From Symbiodinium natans (Eukaryota; Sar; Dinophyceae; Suessiales; Symbiodiniaceae), in the NCBI GenBank assembly GCA_905221605.1, contig CAJNDS010002448.1, forward strand, positions 359,603 to 423,602: a DNA stretch of 64,000 nucleotides, written 5' to 3'. Position numbers and translations under genes: made by a program. Below are positions 12,175-23,924 of this stretch, piece by piece; position 1 is the first letter of the stretch; each line of letters begins with the position of its first letter. The notes under the pieces were generated by a model. It was given only the letters and a program-made list of their open reading frames with translations. It had not been told where the DNA came from and did not search any database.

Positions 12175-12330
12175 CTAGGCCCTGAACAACACACCTGAGT
12201 TGCTCCCCCAAAGCACCCGGAGCCGATGGCCGGCAGTCGATGTGCACCGTTGCTGTGGCACCCGCAGCTACGGTCAGAGCTTCGGTGGCGCTGGAGAAAG
12301 GTGGCCTCGACGCGTTGCTGCTTTTGGGAA
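12175..12330 (-). CDS. Possible beta-sandwich exon, perhaps C-terminal to the S8 protease
   Basis: The minus strand reads ALTVAAGATATVHIDCRPSA followed by a Gly/Leu-rich strand. This pattern (small residues, 'aGatatv.i.c.P') is common in the Ig-like domains that follow subtilase catalytic domains and in ASH-type domains. It lies about 4 kb downstream of the Ser-bearing exon of the protease on the same strand. Splice borders are not resolved, and the assignment to that gene is inference. Confidence 0.3.
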
Positions 12331-13104
12331 GGTCGGGATGGAGCTTGGGAGTTTGCGGAAATGGCGGGTTAGGGCATGTTAGGAAGCGTTTGGTATTTGA
12401 AGCGGGTGTTTAGAGTGGGTTTTCATACAACCAATGCCACTCCTACTTCCGGATTTGAGGCTTGGGGTTTGAAGGCGGCCTTTGGCGGCTTTCTTAGCGA
12501 CGAAAACACGAATGCATACGGCCACTGGGGCGACGTCACGATGCAATCTGCCGACGCACGGAAACCCCAACATGCATCTTTCTGAGAAGTCCGTGAAAAC
12601 CGTAAGAGAAGTTCACCAAGCTTAACGTCACAGTGATCGCCCCACACGAATGCCATTTGTGTGTGCAGTGACTACTTCAACAACCTTGCCAAGACTGAAG
12701 AGGTATGCTTACACGCCCGTCAGCTGGCACAACTTGAGGTGTCTGTAACCACGCGCTTCTACGCATGGCGTTGCCCGCAGCCAGGCGTCGAAAGCGGCTC
12801 CAGCAGGAGCTGGCCTGTACCATTTCCTGACAAGACACCCACAGATAACTCGATCAAAACGTCCAACCCCAATTCAAGCCGATTCTCGTTGGTCGGGGCT
12901 CACGGCTCACGCCCAGGTCCCGGCCTATCCCACGAAGCACTAAGCTCGACCGAAGACGGAACCTAAGAACGATAAGCATCGAAGAAGTGCTCAAGTCATC
13001 CCCTGCCTGAATTCGAAATCGTGGCGGAGACCGTCGAGGTAGCGTTGGTCGTCACCTGTGCAGTGGGGGGGGGGAGCTTCGAATCAGGGATGTTCGAGAC
13101 CTCG

Positions 13105-13220
13105 CTCTCTTTCTTCCTTCCTTCCTTCCTTCCTTTCTTTCTTTTGCTTCCTTTCTTCTGTCCTTCTTTCCGTCCCTCTTCTTTCCTTCCTTCCTTCCTT
13201 CATTTCCTTCCTTCCTGCGC
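13105..13220 (+). repeat. (TTCC)n pyrimidine-rich microsatellite
   Basis: An imperfect CTTC/TTCC array of about 110 bp. A second pyrimidine repeat, (CT)13 or so, lies at 13620-13646. Confidence 0.9.
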
Positions 13221-13905
13221 ACTTTAGCCGACCCCGCCCAAAGGCGTGCGTCACCGAGCCGACTGTCCCCGACTGCAAGCCTGAAGTATCGCCTAACTCC
13301 CCCCCAGGATGAACAATCACGGGCCCCCCTGTGGGTTTAGGGGTTTACTGGGTTTAGAGGTAAACAATGCTGTGGCCAAAACGTGCTCTCCTGTCAGAGT
13401 GTACCGATGTAGATCGCCCTCGACAAAGGCCACCAGCAAAATTGGGCAAGACAACTTCGAAATCAAAACACAACACCCTGGACCCCCGAGGGAGAGGGGG
13501 GGATGTGAGACAATCCGCGGATGTCCTGGCAAAACGAAAGCATGTACCGTCCTTTCAAGGATTGCGGAGTGCAGCTACAATACAAACCCCATCACATGGT
13601 GCCTCCCTCTGCAACCGACCCTCTCTCTCTCTCTCTCTCTCTCTCCCTCCATCCTTCTCGACGGTGCCTGCGTCTCAAGGGAGCTGGGGCTCAGCTGAAG
13701 CTCCACGAGCCCTTGAACAGTGTAAGTGACCTTGCAGGAGCTTTGCAGGAGCTTCAGGCCACCCTTGAAGAACTCGGCTACCCCAACCACAGCAGAGAAA
13801 GGAAATGAGAAAAGGCGGCGCGTGCTAATTCGAATAGATGCAACTCAGATTTGCTGCTGGGGAAGTGATGTACCTCTCCGCAACATAGGGCTTCCTAGCC
13901 GATCT

Positions 13906-13966
13906 CCCTAAACCCTAAACCCTAAGCCCTAAACCCTAAACCCTAAACCCTAAACCCTAAACCCCT
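13906..13966 (-). repeat. Interstitial telomere-like array (CCCTAAA)n
   Basis: Eight head-to-tail units with one CCCTAAG variant. Confidence 0.97.
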
Positions 13967-14759
13967 TTAAGACTCAGCTGCAAGCAGGTTGCGGGGACGA
14001 CCGCCGATCCGTTCGGCCAGCTTACGCTGACCTGCGCCTTCGGCATGGTGTGGGGATGCTTCGGATGGGTTCCCCCATACTTTCAGGGGCCCAAGAATAT
14101 GGTTTCTACAGAACCCCTCACAACACATTAGTTGCCATTACTTAGGTCCCTCGAAGGATATATAGGTCATGCGCAGCTTCTCCTAGAATGGACCCTTCAT
14201 CTGGCCACCGGAAGCCCTGAAGAAAATCCAAGAAGCCCTGAAGAGCTGCCTTCAAAACATGAAGCAACTGAAGCCCTCAAGCCCAACAAGGCCTCCAATA
14301 CCCAAGACAGCACTTGTGTATATCAAGCCAGCTTTTGCAAGACACAAGCCAAATTCCCTGGCAGCCTCCCGCACGCCACTGAGAACCACTGGCGAGCCCA
14401 TCCTCGATACAGCCACTCTCGCTCGTCAGGCGTCAGGGCCGTGAAACGATCGAGTCTCTTATTCTGACGGCTCCACATTAACAGCACATCCTGCGGGCTG
14501 TGAGCATGGTGCTGTGAGGCTTGGTGTCAGGACCGGGAAATGTTAAAGCCCGCACTGTCTCTCTAGGGTGCGAAGAAGAGCACCACTCATCTTCACAACT
14601 CGAAAGCCGTGACCTGCAAACGCCTGGACAGAGAACAATAGAAGCTTGGAAGAAGCTCGAAACGTATTCTCCTTCTCAAGCTCTGCATGAATCCCCAACG
14701 GACCTCCAAACCTGAATGGAATGAACCTTGAGAGCCACATTCCCCACAGCGTGTCGCAG

Positions 14760-14885
14760 CCTGGTGAGCCCGTTGCAGCCCGGATTCTGCACGGCCACTT
14801 GCACCGTGCTCTGGGCTGGAACATTGACCTCCCCGAGATTTTTCCAAGGGATCTCCCGGTGGATTGACGATTTGGGACTTTGTGA
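14760..14885 (-). CDS. Possible second beta-sandwich exon
   Basis: The minus strand reads GEVNVPAQSTVQVAVQNPGC, which resembles the 'G.v.VpA.stv.v.v.NpG' pattern of the candidate exon at 12175-12330. The two could be repeated Ig-like modules C-terminal to the subtilase at 16.4-22.3 kb. Frame and splice sites are not fixed. Confidence 0.3.
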
Positions 14886-15716
14886 CCACAATGAACTCAT
14901 GCCTTTTTGCTCTTGGACGGCCACCACAAGCATCTATACATGCTAACTGCAGAGGCTCGCAGTGCTCGTCGAAGTCGAGGCACTGTCGCCCGGGCGGACT
15001 TGTTGCCGCCTTCCGGCACGAGCCAGAACCTGAATCTGGGTTTGCTGGCGTTCGGCTTTCATTTTTGTTGGAAGACCTTGCGTGTTCAGCTTTGCTGACC
15101 TGACTGTGCAGATTTGACGTTGACTGGGACGCCGGGTGGGCGGCACCTGCCTGGCGCCCCGGCCCTGTCGCTGTGCGCATGTCTGTGGGGTCCAAGTCCT
15201 CTTTGGTTAGGCAAATTCTGAAGATTCTCAAACCCCTCATCCTGCCCCGAAGCCCGCCGAAGCCACATGCAACTCCCGGGAAGCCCTTCGATTCAAGACG
15301 AGCTGCAGTGAGTATGCCTCCGCCTCAAAGACTAAGTTCTCAACGTCCAGGATCCCTGTTCAAAGGCTCCGGTAAACCGTTCTACAGTTCTACTCCTTTT
15401 TACATGACATAGTCACAAGAACTCCCACCGTAGCTATCGCCAGTACTGTACGTAACGATTCCAACAACGAGGCATCTGCAAAAGGTCGAACATGGCCCTC
15501 AGCCAAAGGCATGCCGGACACAAGCAACGAGCACGGTATGCTAGGGTCTGGGAGTTCAGGGAATAGGGGCTTAGTGCGGGGATTCTACAGAACTTGGGGC
15601 TCGACAGGCAAAGAATAAGATACGGAGCCTTCCATGCGAAACATTCGGGGGTAGCTCGGTTTTAAGGCACCCCTGAGGCCTATGTATGCCCTGAACCCCT
15701 ACACCCTCACCTGGGT

Positions 15717-16003
15717 TTAAGTTTAGAGTTTAGGGTCGCTGAACCCGAAAGTGTGGGGAATCCAGATTTCTGCCTAAACCCTAAGCCCTAAACCCCTTAA
15801 CCCTCTTAACCCTATAAACCCTAGACCCTAAAAGTCTTAACCCTAAAACCCTAAACCCTAAAACCCTAAACCCTAAAACCCGAAACCCCCAACTGGTCAA
15901 CCGCCGGCCTCCGGTGCCAACAGCCGGCACCAGGTTGGACAGGGACTCGGTCGAGTCCAGGAGGAGTTGCCTCTTTAGGGTTTAGGGTTTAGGGTTTAGA
16001 GCG
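15717..16003. repeat. Telomere-like arrays in both orientations
   Basis: Degenerate CCCTAAA units at 15775-15892 are followed by TTTAGGG units at 15975-16000, with a short TTTAGAGTTTAGGG tract at 15718-15735. The DNA between is not evidently coding. Confidence 0.9.
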
Positions 16004-16342
16004 ACAATAGGGGCGTCTGGAAGCCATATTGCTTGATGGTCTGAAAGCTTGATCTGCTGGCAAAAGCTTCAATTCTCAAAATTAGGGTTGCTTTTTGGGG
16101 GTACCCTCAACAAGAGGGGCCGCCTTATAACAAGGGACCGGATTTTTTTTGGTTTAGGGTTTAAGATCTTCACCACGAACATTCTGTGGTCCTGGTATAC
16201 ACCAAAGCCCACAACTCCGAAAACATTCTCTGCCAGTTGTACTGTTCGTGCACATGGGGGTTGGTCCAAATCTTGGGCCCATTGCCCCAAACTAGAGGAA
16301 TTTAATTGCCACGGAACCCCCAAATGAGCAGACTTAGAAATA

Positions 16343-16383
16343 ACCCTAAACCCTAAACCCTAAACCCTAAACCCTAAACCCCC
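16343..16383 (-). repeat. Telomere-like array immediately 3' of the Ser exon
   Basis: About six CCCTAAA units start roughly 10 bp past the likely 3' border of the protease exon at 16393-16514. Confidence 0.95.
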
Positions 16384-16392
16384 ACCCCGCAC

Positions 16393-19300
16393 AGAGCGCC
16401 AGGAGCCTAGTCTGATCTCCGCCGAGGTGGAAGGCGCTCATGGCCAACACCGCGGCGCCCGCCACGTGGGGTGTGGCCATGGAGGTGCCACTCAGGGAAG
16501 AGTACGAGGACCTGCTGTTGGGTTTAGGGCAGAAAGGGACTAGAGGAAACCCTAAACCCTAAACCCTAAAACCCTTGAAAATTCTGGCCTCTTCTTCTTG
16601 GATATTTCGAGGTTTTGTTGTCTAGAAACTCCCCATGTCTCTGCCCCTGAACCCCACTCGCAGCAACTCCGAGCACGGCCATAAACCCATGACTTTAGGG
16701 TTTAGGGTTTAGGGTTTAGGGTTTAGAAGCCTAGAATTCATACACCCTACACAACGAGAAACCTTGACAAACCCATTTGAGGTAGTTGGTTCCCTACTTC
16801 CCCTAAACCCCATAAAAACCCTTCAACAACTACTATAAGCCCATTTGGGGCACATTAAGTTCCCTGGTTTCCCTACACCCCACCCTAAACCCTTAAACAA
16901 CTCAACCCTTTTTGGAGGCACTGGGTTCCCTAACCCCAAACCCCACATTAAACTAAGCCCTTCTTGGGGGGTTCATCTTGCAGCTCGGGGCACCCAATCA
17001 TGGTGCTGTAGATGTCAGAGCCGGGGGCTGCCAAGTGGACCTTTATCCCCACAGTCAGAGGTTTTAGGGTTGTAATAAGGGCCTGAGGCCTAAGGGCTTA
17101 AGGGCTTAAGAGGGGTTTTTATGGCTTAAAGGTATGGAGTCTTAGGGTCTATAGGGTCTGCATTAGTCCTGTTTCAAAGCATGCTACTTTCACTGCCGCG
17201 CGGCGGTGTCCGGACCGTAGTTCGAATACCAGGCCAGGTTGTCGTCCGCTTGCGTGGCCGCCACGCAGATCATCTTGAGGCGGGTCGGGCTTTCGGAAAG
17301 TGTTGCGAGCGAAGCATGACGGAACCCTAAACCCTAACCCTGTTGAACCCAGACTCAACGCAGCAGCAAACCCTAAACCCGAAACCCTCAACTCAGCCAT
17401 AGAGCCGGACACTAAGACTCGCACGGACGGTAACTTTTCGGAGCAAGGGTAGTCCGGACCTCAGACTGCACAAATCCCCCTTTTCGGGGGGGCTTAGAGA
17501 GTTGAGGGTTTAGGGAAAGCCTCTTATTACTTCCAGTGACCTCACAATTGGGCTAAAGGAACCAAAAACTCGGTCCCTACAAGTACAAGGAAAGGCAATT
17601 TTTTTCACCAAGCCCCAATGTTCTTACCGCATAAGGAAGCAGTTCCGACTACTGCGCCCAGGAACCAAGTCAAAACGTCATACTTGCTGTGTAAGCTTAA
17701 TGCCTTATACTTCCATGGCCCTGATTTGGTTGCGACCAGAACCCTTAAGGGTGCTGCAGTTCGACCGTGGAAACGTAGGGCAAGGAAAGCAGACCACCAC
17801 ACGCACGCTTCAGGATACTTCTCATAAAAGTCGGGCAAACTGCAGGGACCTCGTTTTGACGGGCCAGCTTTGCGAAGACTTTGTCGCATGATGAGTCACC
17901 CTGACCTGCTTGTTGCCCCTCATACTATGTGACTTTGACGAAAATGCCTCGAACCACTGCTGCAAAATAAAGGAACCTGAATGCAAGGTAAGATGGTTTT
18001 CGGGTCGAGACTTTAGAGGTCTGAAACCGAGGTCGTCGGACTTTGGACTGAAAGGTCAGCTTCAAACAAAAGTCTGACTTTCAACCCCTCAACCCCGAAC
18101 CTGTAGCCTTCAACCTATTATTCAATCTCCCCTGGGATCGCGCCAGGGCGCTGGTATCCAGATCTTTCCTTGCAGAAAACTCGGCACTCCAAGCACAGAG
18201 ACCCAAGCCCAAAGTGACCGAGAGCCCACAGGGAGAGACTTCCTCTCGGATGCTGAGTTGGCAGGTGACACCTGAACTCCAAGGAGCGCACCCTTACTGC
18301 TTGGAAGCCGCCAAGCTGACCCCAAACAGAGCTCCAGCTCCAGAAAAGAGAAGTGCTTTGACTCTGTCAAGCTTCTTTCAGCAATCTTGAGGAGTATATA
18401 TGAGAGTTTGGCTATGTTGGGCATTGTTCTGCGCTTTGGGCTTGCGTTCTCTCGCAGCATGAGAGGTTTCGAGTGCCGGGGGTCCCATCGTTGCCGGCCG
18501 CGGCGATGAACAAGTGGTCAGCCTGCTGATATATCATATAGAATATCTATCTGTCTATCTATCTATACATATAGACATTCCATGTCAATATTTATAGAAC
18601 TAAATAAAATAAACCTCTGTACATATTTAAATATAAATATACATATAAATATAAATATAAATATATAAATATGAAATATAAATATAAATATAAATATAAA
18701 TATAAATATACAAATACATCAATATAAATAAACAAATAAATATATATATATATATATACATAGATATATAATATATGAATGAATGACTGAAATACATACA
18801 AATACATCAATATAAATAAACAAATAAATATATATATATATATATACATAGATAGATATAGATATATGAATGAATGACTGAATATAAAAAAATATGCAGA
18901 CATATAGTGTGTTCTAATTACGTATGTCTACACATCTAAATATAATTATGTATATCTGATATATGCTATGTCATGCTGCTTCGTGCAGGGCCGGGCTAAG
19001 TCCAGAGAAAACCCTCAACCCCACAACCCTAAACCCGTCTTGCCCTCCTTGCTTTTTACGGGCGGCCTCGGCCGCCCGCTGCATCGCCAGGCGAAGGGCT
19101 GCAGACTGGCCCCCGCCACCCCAACCTGGGTGCTTTAGATGGCTTTTCATGTGCCACCCTGCCTCTACTCTCCAGACACAGGGCACCAACCTGCAAAACT
19201 GTCGCTCGAGCGGCGCAAATGAGTTGGGGGCCTTGAACTTTCGGGGTGCAGCGTGGATGACCCGGCGGGATGGCGGGGTCCAGGGAGTGGAGCTTTGGAG

Positions 19301-22296
19301 GAGGCTTGGGACTGTATATGATTTGCATGAAAGTGGGGCGGGGAGCGGGGGAGGGGGGGGGGGGAGAATGGCCTCCTAGTGTCCTCCTAGAGATAGGTTT
19401 TCGATTTGAGGTGCTAGTCTGAATATGCTGCATTCTGGCTTGCTTCTCATGTTCTTCCCTAGATCACGCGAGGGCGACCAACACTCCTGATAGCTCTGAA
19501 TCCTAGCAGTGAAACCTCCCCAGCCTTCTACCAGGCTTCTGTCCAGAGGCTGTTGGACGAAATCTGTGCGCCGTTTGCAAGGGCGTACTCCAGCCTTGCG
19601 GAAGGGAGACATTGATGGCGGGTTTATGTCTGGGGCCCGAGGAACCTGCTATACAACCCTTCTTGTGGAACTTGGGGCGGCAGCTTGGGGTCAGAACTAC
19701 TTCGATGTGGGGTCCGCTGAATCCTGGTGCTCCTGCTTGCTGGCCCAAGACATAAAGCCCTCCGCCATTTCAACCACCTAGGGTTTAGGGTTTAGGGCAA
19801 GAAAAGGGTTGCCAAGCTGCGACAACACAGCATCGCTATTGCGGCCGCCATCATTGGAGAGGAAGCGTATGGCCATGATCCGGGCCTCCAAACAGGCTTG
19901 GAGGATCCCTGGAATAAGAGAAAAGCCAAGTCTGGCTCCCGCACGTCAACACAGTGCTCCAGACATCAGGGCCACTTCGGAGACTTGCACATGTAGGAAG
20001 AAGCCACCCAAGCCCACTTTTTGGCTGAATCAGCCACGTCCCGCAAGATGTCACCCTACCTGCGCGAAGCGGCTCGCTATGCCGGCGACACCAATGCCTC
20101 AGGTCATGGCTTGGGTATCCCCCTCCCCACCCACTACAGAAAGCTGTTGCAATCCAGAATCCCGCAGAAGAATGTACACATATTGGGGGAGAGTTGGGTT
20201 CAAGATCACCGCGTTAGAGAGTAGAGCTTCAGGTGGGATCGCAAAGGGTGCAAGGCTCGGAGATCGAGAAATTGTGGGCCTTGGAAAAGACAGGCTGAGA
20301 ACAATCAAAGGCCCAGCTGCTGTTCATATCGAATCTAGGAATGCAGGAATGAACCATGTCTCTCGCTCTCGCTCGCGCGCTCTCTCTCTCTTCCTTTCTT
20401 CCAGCCCCTCTCTCTTCTTCCTTCTTCTTCCTGCACGCATGGCCCAGCAGGTGAAGGGGGCCGCCCCATGGGGCGGGTGTCTCTCTATCTCTCTATCTCT
20501 CTATCTCTCGATCTCTCGATCTCTCGTCGATCTCTCAATCTCTCTCTCTCTCCCTCTCTCTTTCTTTCTTTCTTTCTTTCTTGGGGGCATCCTCTCTCTG
20601 TGGGGCAACACCCCTCTCACTCCCAGCCCCAAAAAAGTCCCTACAGGCAGGTCAAGACAAACTGTCAAGCAGCCGTTGTTTGCAGTGGCTGCGATCACTC
20701 CAGCCTGGGATGAAATGAAGTGCGTGCCTCTTTCAAGGGCTTACGGGCGCTCATTTCTCACACTTAAGGCAGGCTAGGGGGAGGGCATGGAGACTCCAAG
20801 CTGTGTTCCGCAAAATCGGGTGTCGACGACAAGCGCGGCAGCTTAGTTGGAATTGTTCCGCCTCAAGGTTCAGATTGCAGCTGCCAGAAGAAAGTATAAA
20901 GCAAAGGTGCCCCCTGCTCAACAGATGTGGCCTCTCCAAATCTCATGAAGCAAACCGACCAGTGCTCCGCCTATCCCAGGAGTTTTGCCGGATGCCTTGT
21001 ACCGCACGGTTCGGGCACGGGGTCACAACTTCCGATTGCGCGATCTCGAAAAATGAGGACTTCCAGTTAGTTACATGTGAGGGAGACTGACATGTCCCGA
21101 GCGTCCACTCCGTACACCTTTGAAGCAGTTGCACTTTGCATTCAAAGCGTGTGAGCAGCTTCCAGCATTAGAAGTAGAGCTCTGCAAGTCGCATGCGGGG
21201 AGGCTCCGCGAGATAGGGTCATACAGAATGCTGGGATGCCCCTGATGGCCGTGGAAGTCAAACCTTGCCCCGGGAATGCGGACCAGTGGCGCAGTGGCTC
21301 CCATGACCGTTGTCGTCGTCGGGGTTCCCATTGTAGTCTTGGCGGAAGACCAAAAAAAGGCATCCGAGCCGAAGTTCAACCCTGCTCTCATTTGCCCTAA
21401 ACCCTAAACCCTAAACCCTAAACCCTAAACCCTATAAACCCTGCACATCTTGGAGCCGGCCTCTGGAGCGCAGCAAATTCAAGTCGCAGGGTGTGAGCGG
21501 ACAGGACAAGGCTGGTGTGACTTGGGTAGCTTTGGGCTGAGACGTATTGGATAGAACCCTGGAGAATCCAAGCCCGAAACCGAACATCCTAATTAGCTGT
21601 CGATCACTGTGGGCTTCAACATGTCGTTGCTCCAAAGGTTGAACTAAAGGCCTCTAAGTAGGGGGAGCCGGAGGCACCGTAGAAGTTGTAGCCATGGACG
21701 TCGTCGACGTAGCCGTTGCCATCATCATCTACCTGGCAGCACAAGCAGGCTCTCAAAGCCCAAAAAGATGGTAGAAGCCCCACCAAGCCCTTACGACCTT
21801 GTACATGGTTGATCCTTACACGCCGTGATTTATGCAAAGGGAGCTAGAGAAAAATCTAAATCTTCTGGAAGCCCCAAAATGTCCTGACTCTTTGCACCAG
21901 GCACCCCATTGCCAGGGATCTCACCAGTGTTGGTCCAGAGCATGTCTCGCAGGTCCTGAGACGTCTAAAGTTGTACTGCTCATCTTTGCGCTACACGTGC
22001 ACTCCAAAACGATTCTTTGGCTTCATGCATGGCCAAGCTGTTGCGGCTGAAACCTTCGGGATCCCAAACCCTAAACCCTAAACCCTAAACCCTAAACCCT
22101 AAACCCTAAACCCTAAACCCTAAACCCTAAACCCTAAACCCTAAACCCTAAACCTAAACCCTAAAGCCCCCCGGGATCTCAAGAACTCTGACAAGCTGGG
22201 CACTTTCTGTTCTGTCGGACTGCCCAAGGACTGTCCAAGGGGCGGGATGGTCCAGCTGCACGCCCGTGTCGATCACTGCCACAACCACCTCGCAAG
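16393..22296 (-). CDS. Subtilisin-family (peptidase S8) serine protease, multi-exon
   Basis: Ten exons can be placed on the minus strand: 22296-22244, 21955-21905, 21732-21678, 21337-21284, 20097-20060, 19885-19824, 19594-19532, [gap], 17273-17205, 17040-16994 and 16514-16393. Adjacent joins keep frame, except that one or more exons are missing between 19532 and 17273. Exon 1 has the catalytic Asp (VVVAVIDTGVQLDHP). Exon 2 gives DLRDMLWTNTGEIPGNG. Exon 3 gives VDDDGNGYVDDVHGYNF. Exon 4 has the catalytic His (DDDNGHGSHCATG). Exon 7 gives EYALANGAQISSNSLW. Then come MICVAATQADDNLAWYSNYG, HLAAPGSDIYST and the catalytic Ser block SSYSSLSGTSMATPHVAGAA. The order and spacing are those of secreted S8 proteases. 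The prodomain or signal sequence and the oxyanion-Asn exon were not found. Exons 1 and 9 appear to use GC donors, and several introns carry telomere-like arrays. Confidence 0.88.
16545..16726. repeat. Two opposed telomere-like tracts inside a subtilase intron
   Basis: CCCTAAA units lie at 16547-16573 and TTTAGGG units at 16694-16726, both within the intron 16515-16993 that separates the HLAAPG exon from the GTSMA exon. Confidence 0.93.
18535..18960. repeat. AT-rich simple-sequence block
   Basis: TCTA, TAAATA and TATA repeats of low complexity, including an imperfect internal duplication (about 18705-18770 and 18800-18865). It falls within the long unresolved intron region of the subtilase gene. 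Confidence 0.95.
19045..19115 (-). CDS. Possible additional subtilase exon
   Basis: The minus strand reads LRLAMQRAAEAARKKQGGQ, resembling the helix that follows the 'NNSW' strand in S8 proteases. It lies in the right order between the EYALANGA exon (19594-19532) and the VAAT exon (17273-17205). I could not join it in phase to either neighbour. Confidence 0.4.
20360..20582 (+). repeat. (CT)n / (TCTA)n / (CTTT)n pyrimidine microsatellites
   Basis: CT-rich tracts at 20360-20435 and 20478-20582, separated by about 40 bp of unique sequence. They sit inside the subtilase intron between the DDDNGHGSH exon and the IGVAGIASRFAQ exon. Confidence 0.95.
21396..21442 (-). repeat. Telomere-like array inside a subtilase intron
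   Basis: About six CCCTAAA units within the intron 21338-21677 between the VDDVHGYNF exon and the NGHGSH exon. Confidence 0.97.
22065..22166 (-). repeat. Telomere-like array (CCCTAAA)14 inside a subtilase intron
   Basis: Fourteen nearly perfect units in the intron 21956-22243, between the catalytic-Asp exon and the DLRDMLW exon. Confidence 0.98.
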
Positions 22297-22388
22297 CTGT
22301 AGGGTTGAGGGATTTAGGGCTCACGGTAAAACTTAAACCCTACACCTTGAACTTTTAAGGCTTGGGGTTTAGTTTTCTACCTGCTTGT

Positions 22389-22389
22389 T

Positions 22390-22430
<41 letters not shown>

Positions 22431-22434
22431 GGGG
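22389..22434 (+). repeat. Poly-T followed by a 30-nt poly-G run
   Basis: A T11 run leads straight into 30 consecutive G, then TGGGG. This is able to form G-quadruplexes and is also a classical site for sequencing-length error. Confidence 0.97.
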
Positions 22435-22779
22435 CCCGTTTAATTTAAGTTTGCTGGGCCGTTCAGGACACGGACGGTGACTGTTTGGGGGTGTGCGGTG
22501 GGCAAGTCAAATCGTCCCGGTGTCGTATGAAAATTCCGCGCGGCGCGCCTTTAAAATCGCTGCCCCGTTTAGACTTATGTAACTTACTGTAAATTACCCT
22601 TTTTCTCCAAGGAAGGACTCTACCGCAACATAACCCCCAAAAACCCTAAGCCCCATACAGCCCTAAGCCTTTCCAAGGGCCACGCCCCCCAACCTACTGC
22701 ACATACCCTGAACCCTTGAAGATAATATGGTGGCCTTAATGATTCGTTTTGGGGGTTCCTATAGTAACATTATTCACGG

Positions 22780-22918
22780 ACCATAAGGGAATAGCATTCG
22801 CAATTCTTTCCGACCCCCTAAAAGTACCCTGACGGAGCTTCCAGCCTCCTGGCTTTGCACCCCGAGATCCTCCACCCGCGCCCAGGCGCGCTCCACGTCC
22901 ACGCGGGTCATGCCCCAA
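22780..22918 (-). CDS. Possible 5' exon, unrecognised
   Basis: The minus strand reads MTRVDVERAWARVEDLGVQ and runs on with protein-like composition to about 22783. It stands about 500 bp upstream of the catalytic-Asp exon of the S8 gene and might encode part of its prodomain. No splice donor has been verified. Confidence 0.25.
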
Positions 22919-23334
22919 AGATTGGGCCAGGAGGGATCCTTTATTTAGTTTTTTGTTTTTGTGTTTGGGGGGGCGGGGTTCTTTTTTAGGGGGATCCGTT
23001 TTAAGAGGTGGCTTTTTCGGGGATCCTTTCTTGGGGTGGATTTTTCGGGGGGATCCTATTTAGGGGGATCCTTTTGGGGGGCTTGGGGATGGAAACGGCT
23101 AGATTCCTTTGGTGAGGTTTCGGGTTTGTCCGATCAATTGGTGGGTGCCCGGGTACGGGGTGGGGCGGAAGTGGGGGTTTGGGACAAGCTCAAGGCTTCT
23201 CTGGAAGCTGTGCAAGAATTCCACACTTGGTCGCCATCTCCCCGGCACTTCAGCCGGAAATCGCCAGGTCCAAACCTCAAACTGCCCAGGCCCCAAACTC
23301 CTGCACCTTTGGACCCCTCCAAGCCCGACACCCT

Positions 23335-23410
23335 AAACCCCTAAACCCCTAAACCCCTGAACCTCTGAACCCCTAAACCCCTTTTTTTACCCCTAAACCC
23401 TAAACCCTCA
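23335..23410 (-). repeat. Degenerate telomere-like tract
   Basis: CCCTAAACC/CCTGAACC variant units, partly eight bases long instead of seven. Confidence 0.85.
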
Positions 23411-23924
23411 AGATCTGCTTCAAACGCTTCGCAAGGAGCGTTGGGCGCTGCAGAGAAGCTGGTGGCATCAGAGAGGTGCACCTGGAAATGACTGTTTTGG
23501 GTTCGGCCCCATACAGCAGTAGTGGCTCAATATTCCTCCAGGACTTAAAAGGCTGAAGCCCGAAAGGAACTTGCCATTGTCGGTTGCTTCAGTGTTCAAC
23601 ACGACAGCTAGCCTGAAGCCTCTCTCTACACTCCGCGACTTCTGCCTGGCAGAGCGCCGCATCACATCTACGAGACAGTTCGGACATCGAGCATGTGTTC
23701 GCTTGTATGGAATTGCCACCCGTTCGCGAGGCCGAGTTCGTCGGACCACAGATTGCAGGTCAAACTTTACAATGGCCTGAAGTGCTGTGGGCTCTGTACA
23801 TTCCCGAACCGAATCAAAGGCTACTCCTCGGCCTCAAGGCTGGTAAAAGCTTGCAATTACAATTGAAACTCAAAAGGTCTCCACTCCCGTGTCACACAGT
23901 ACACCTACCGGTCAGCATTACATG

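Noticed and set aside
16049-16327. Plus and minus ORFs at 16.05-16.33 kb
   Set aside because: They overlap each other, have no motif and lie between telomere-like tracts.
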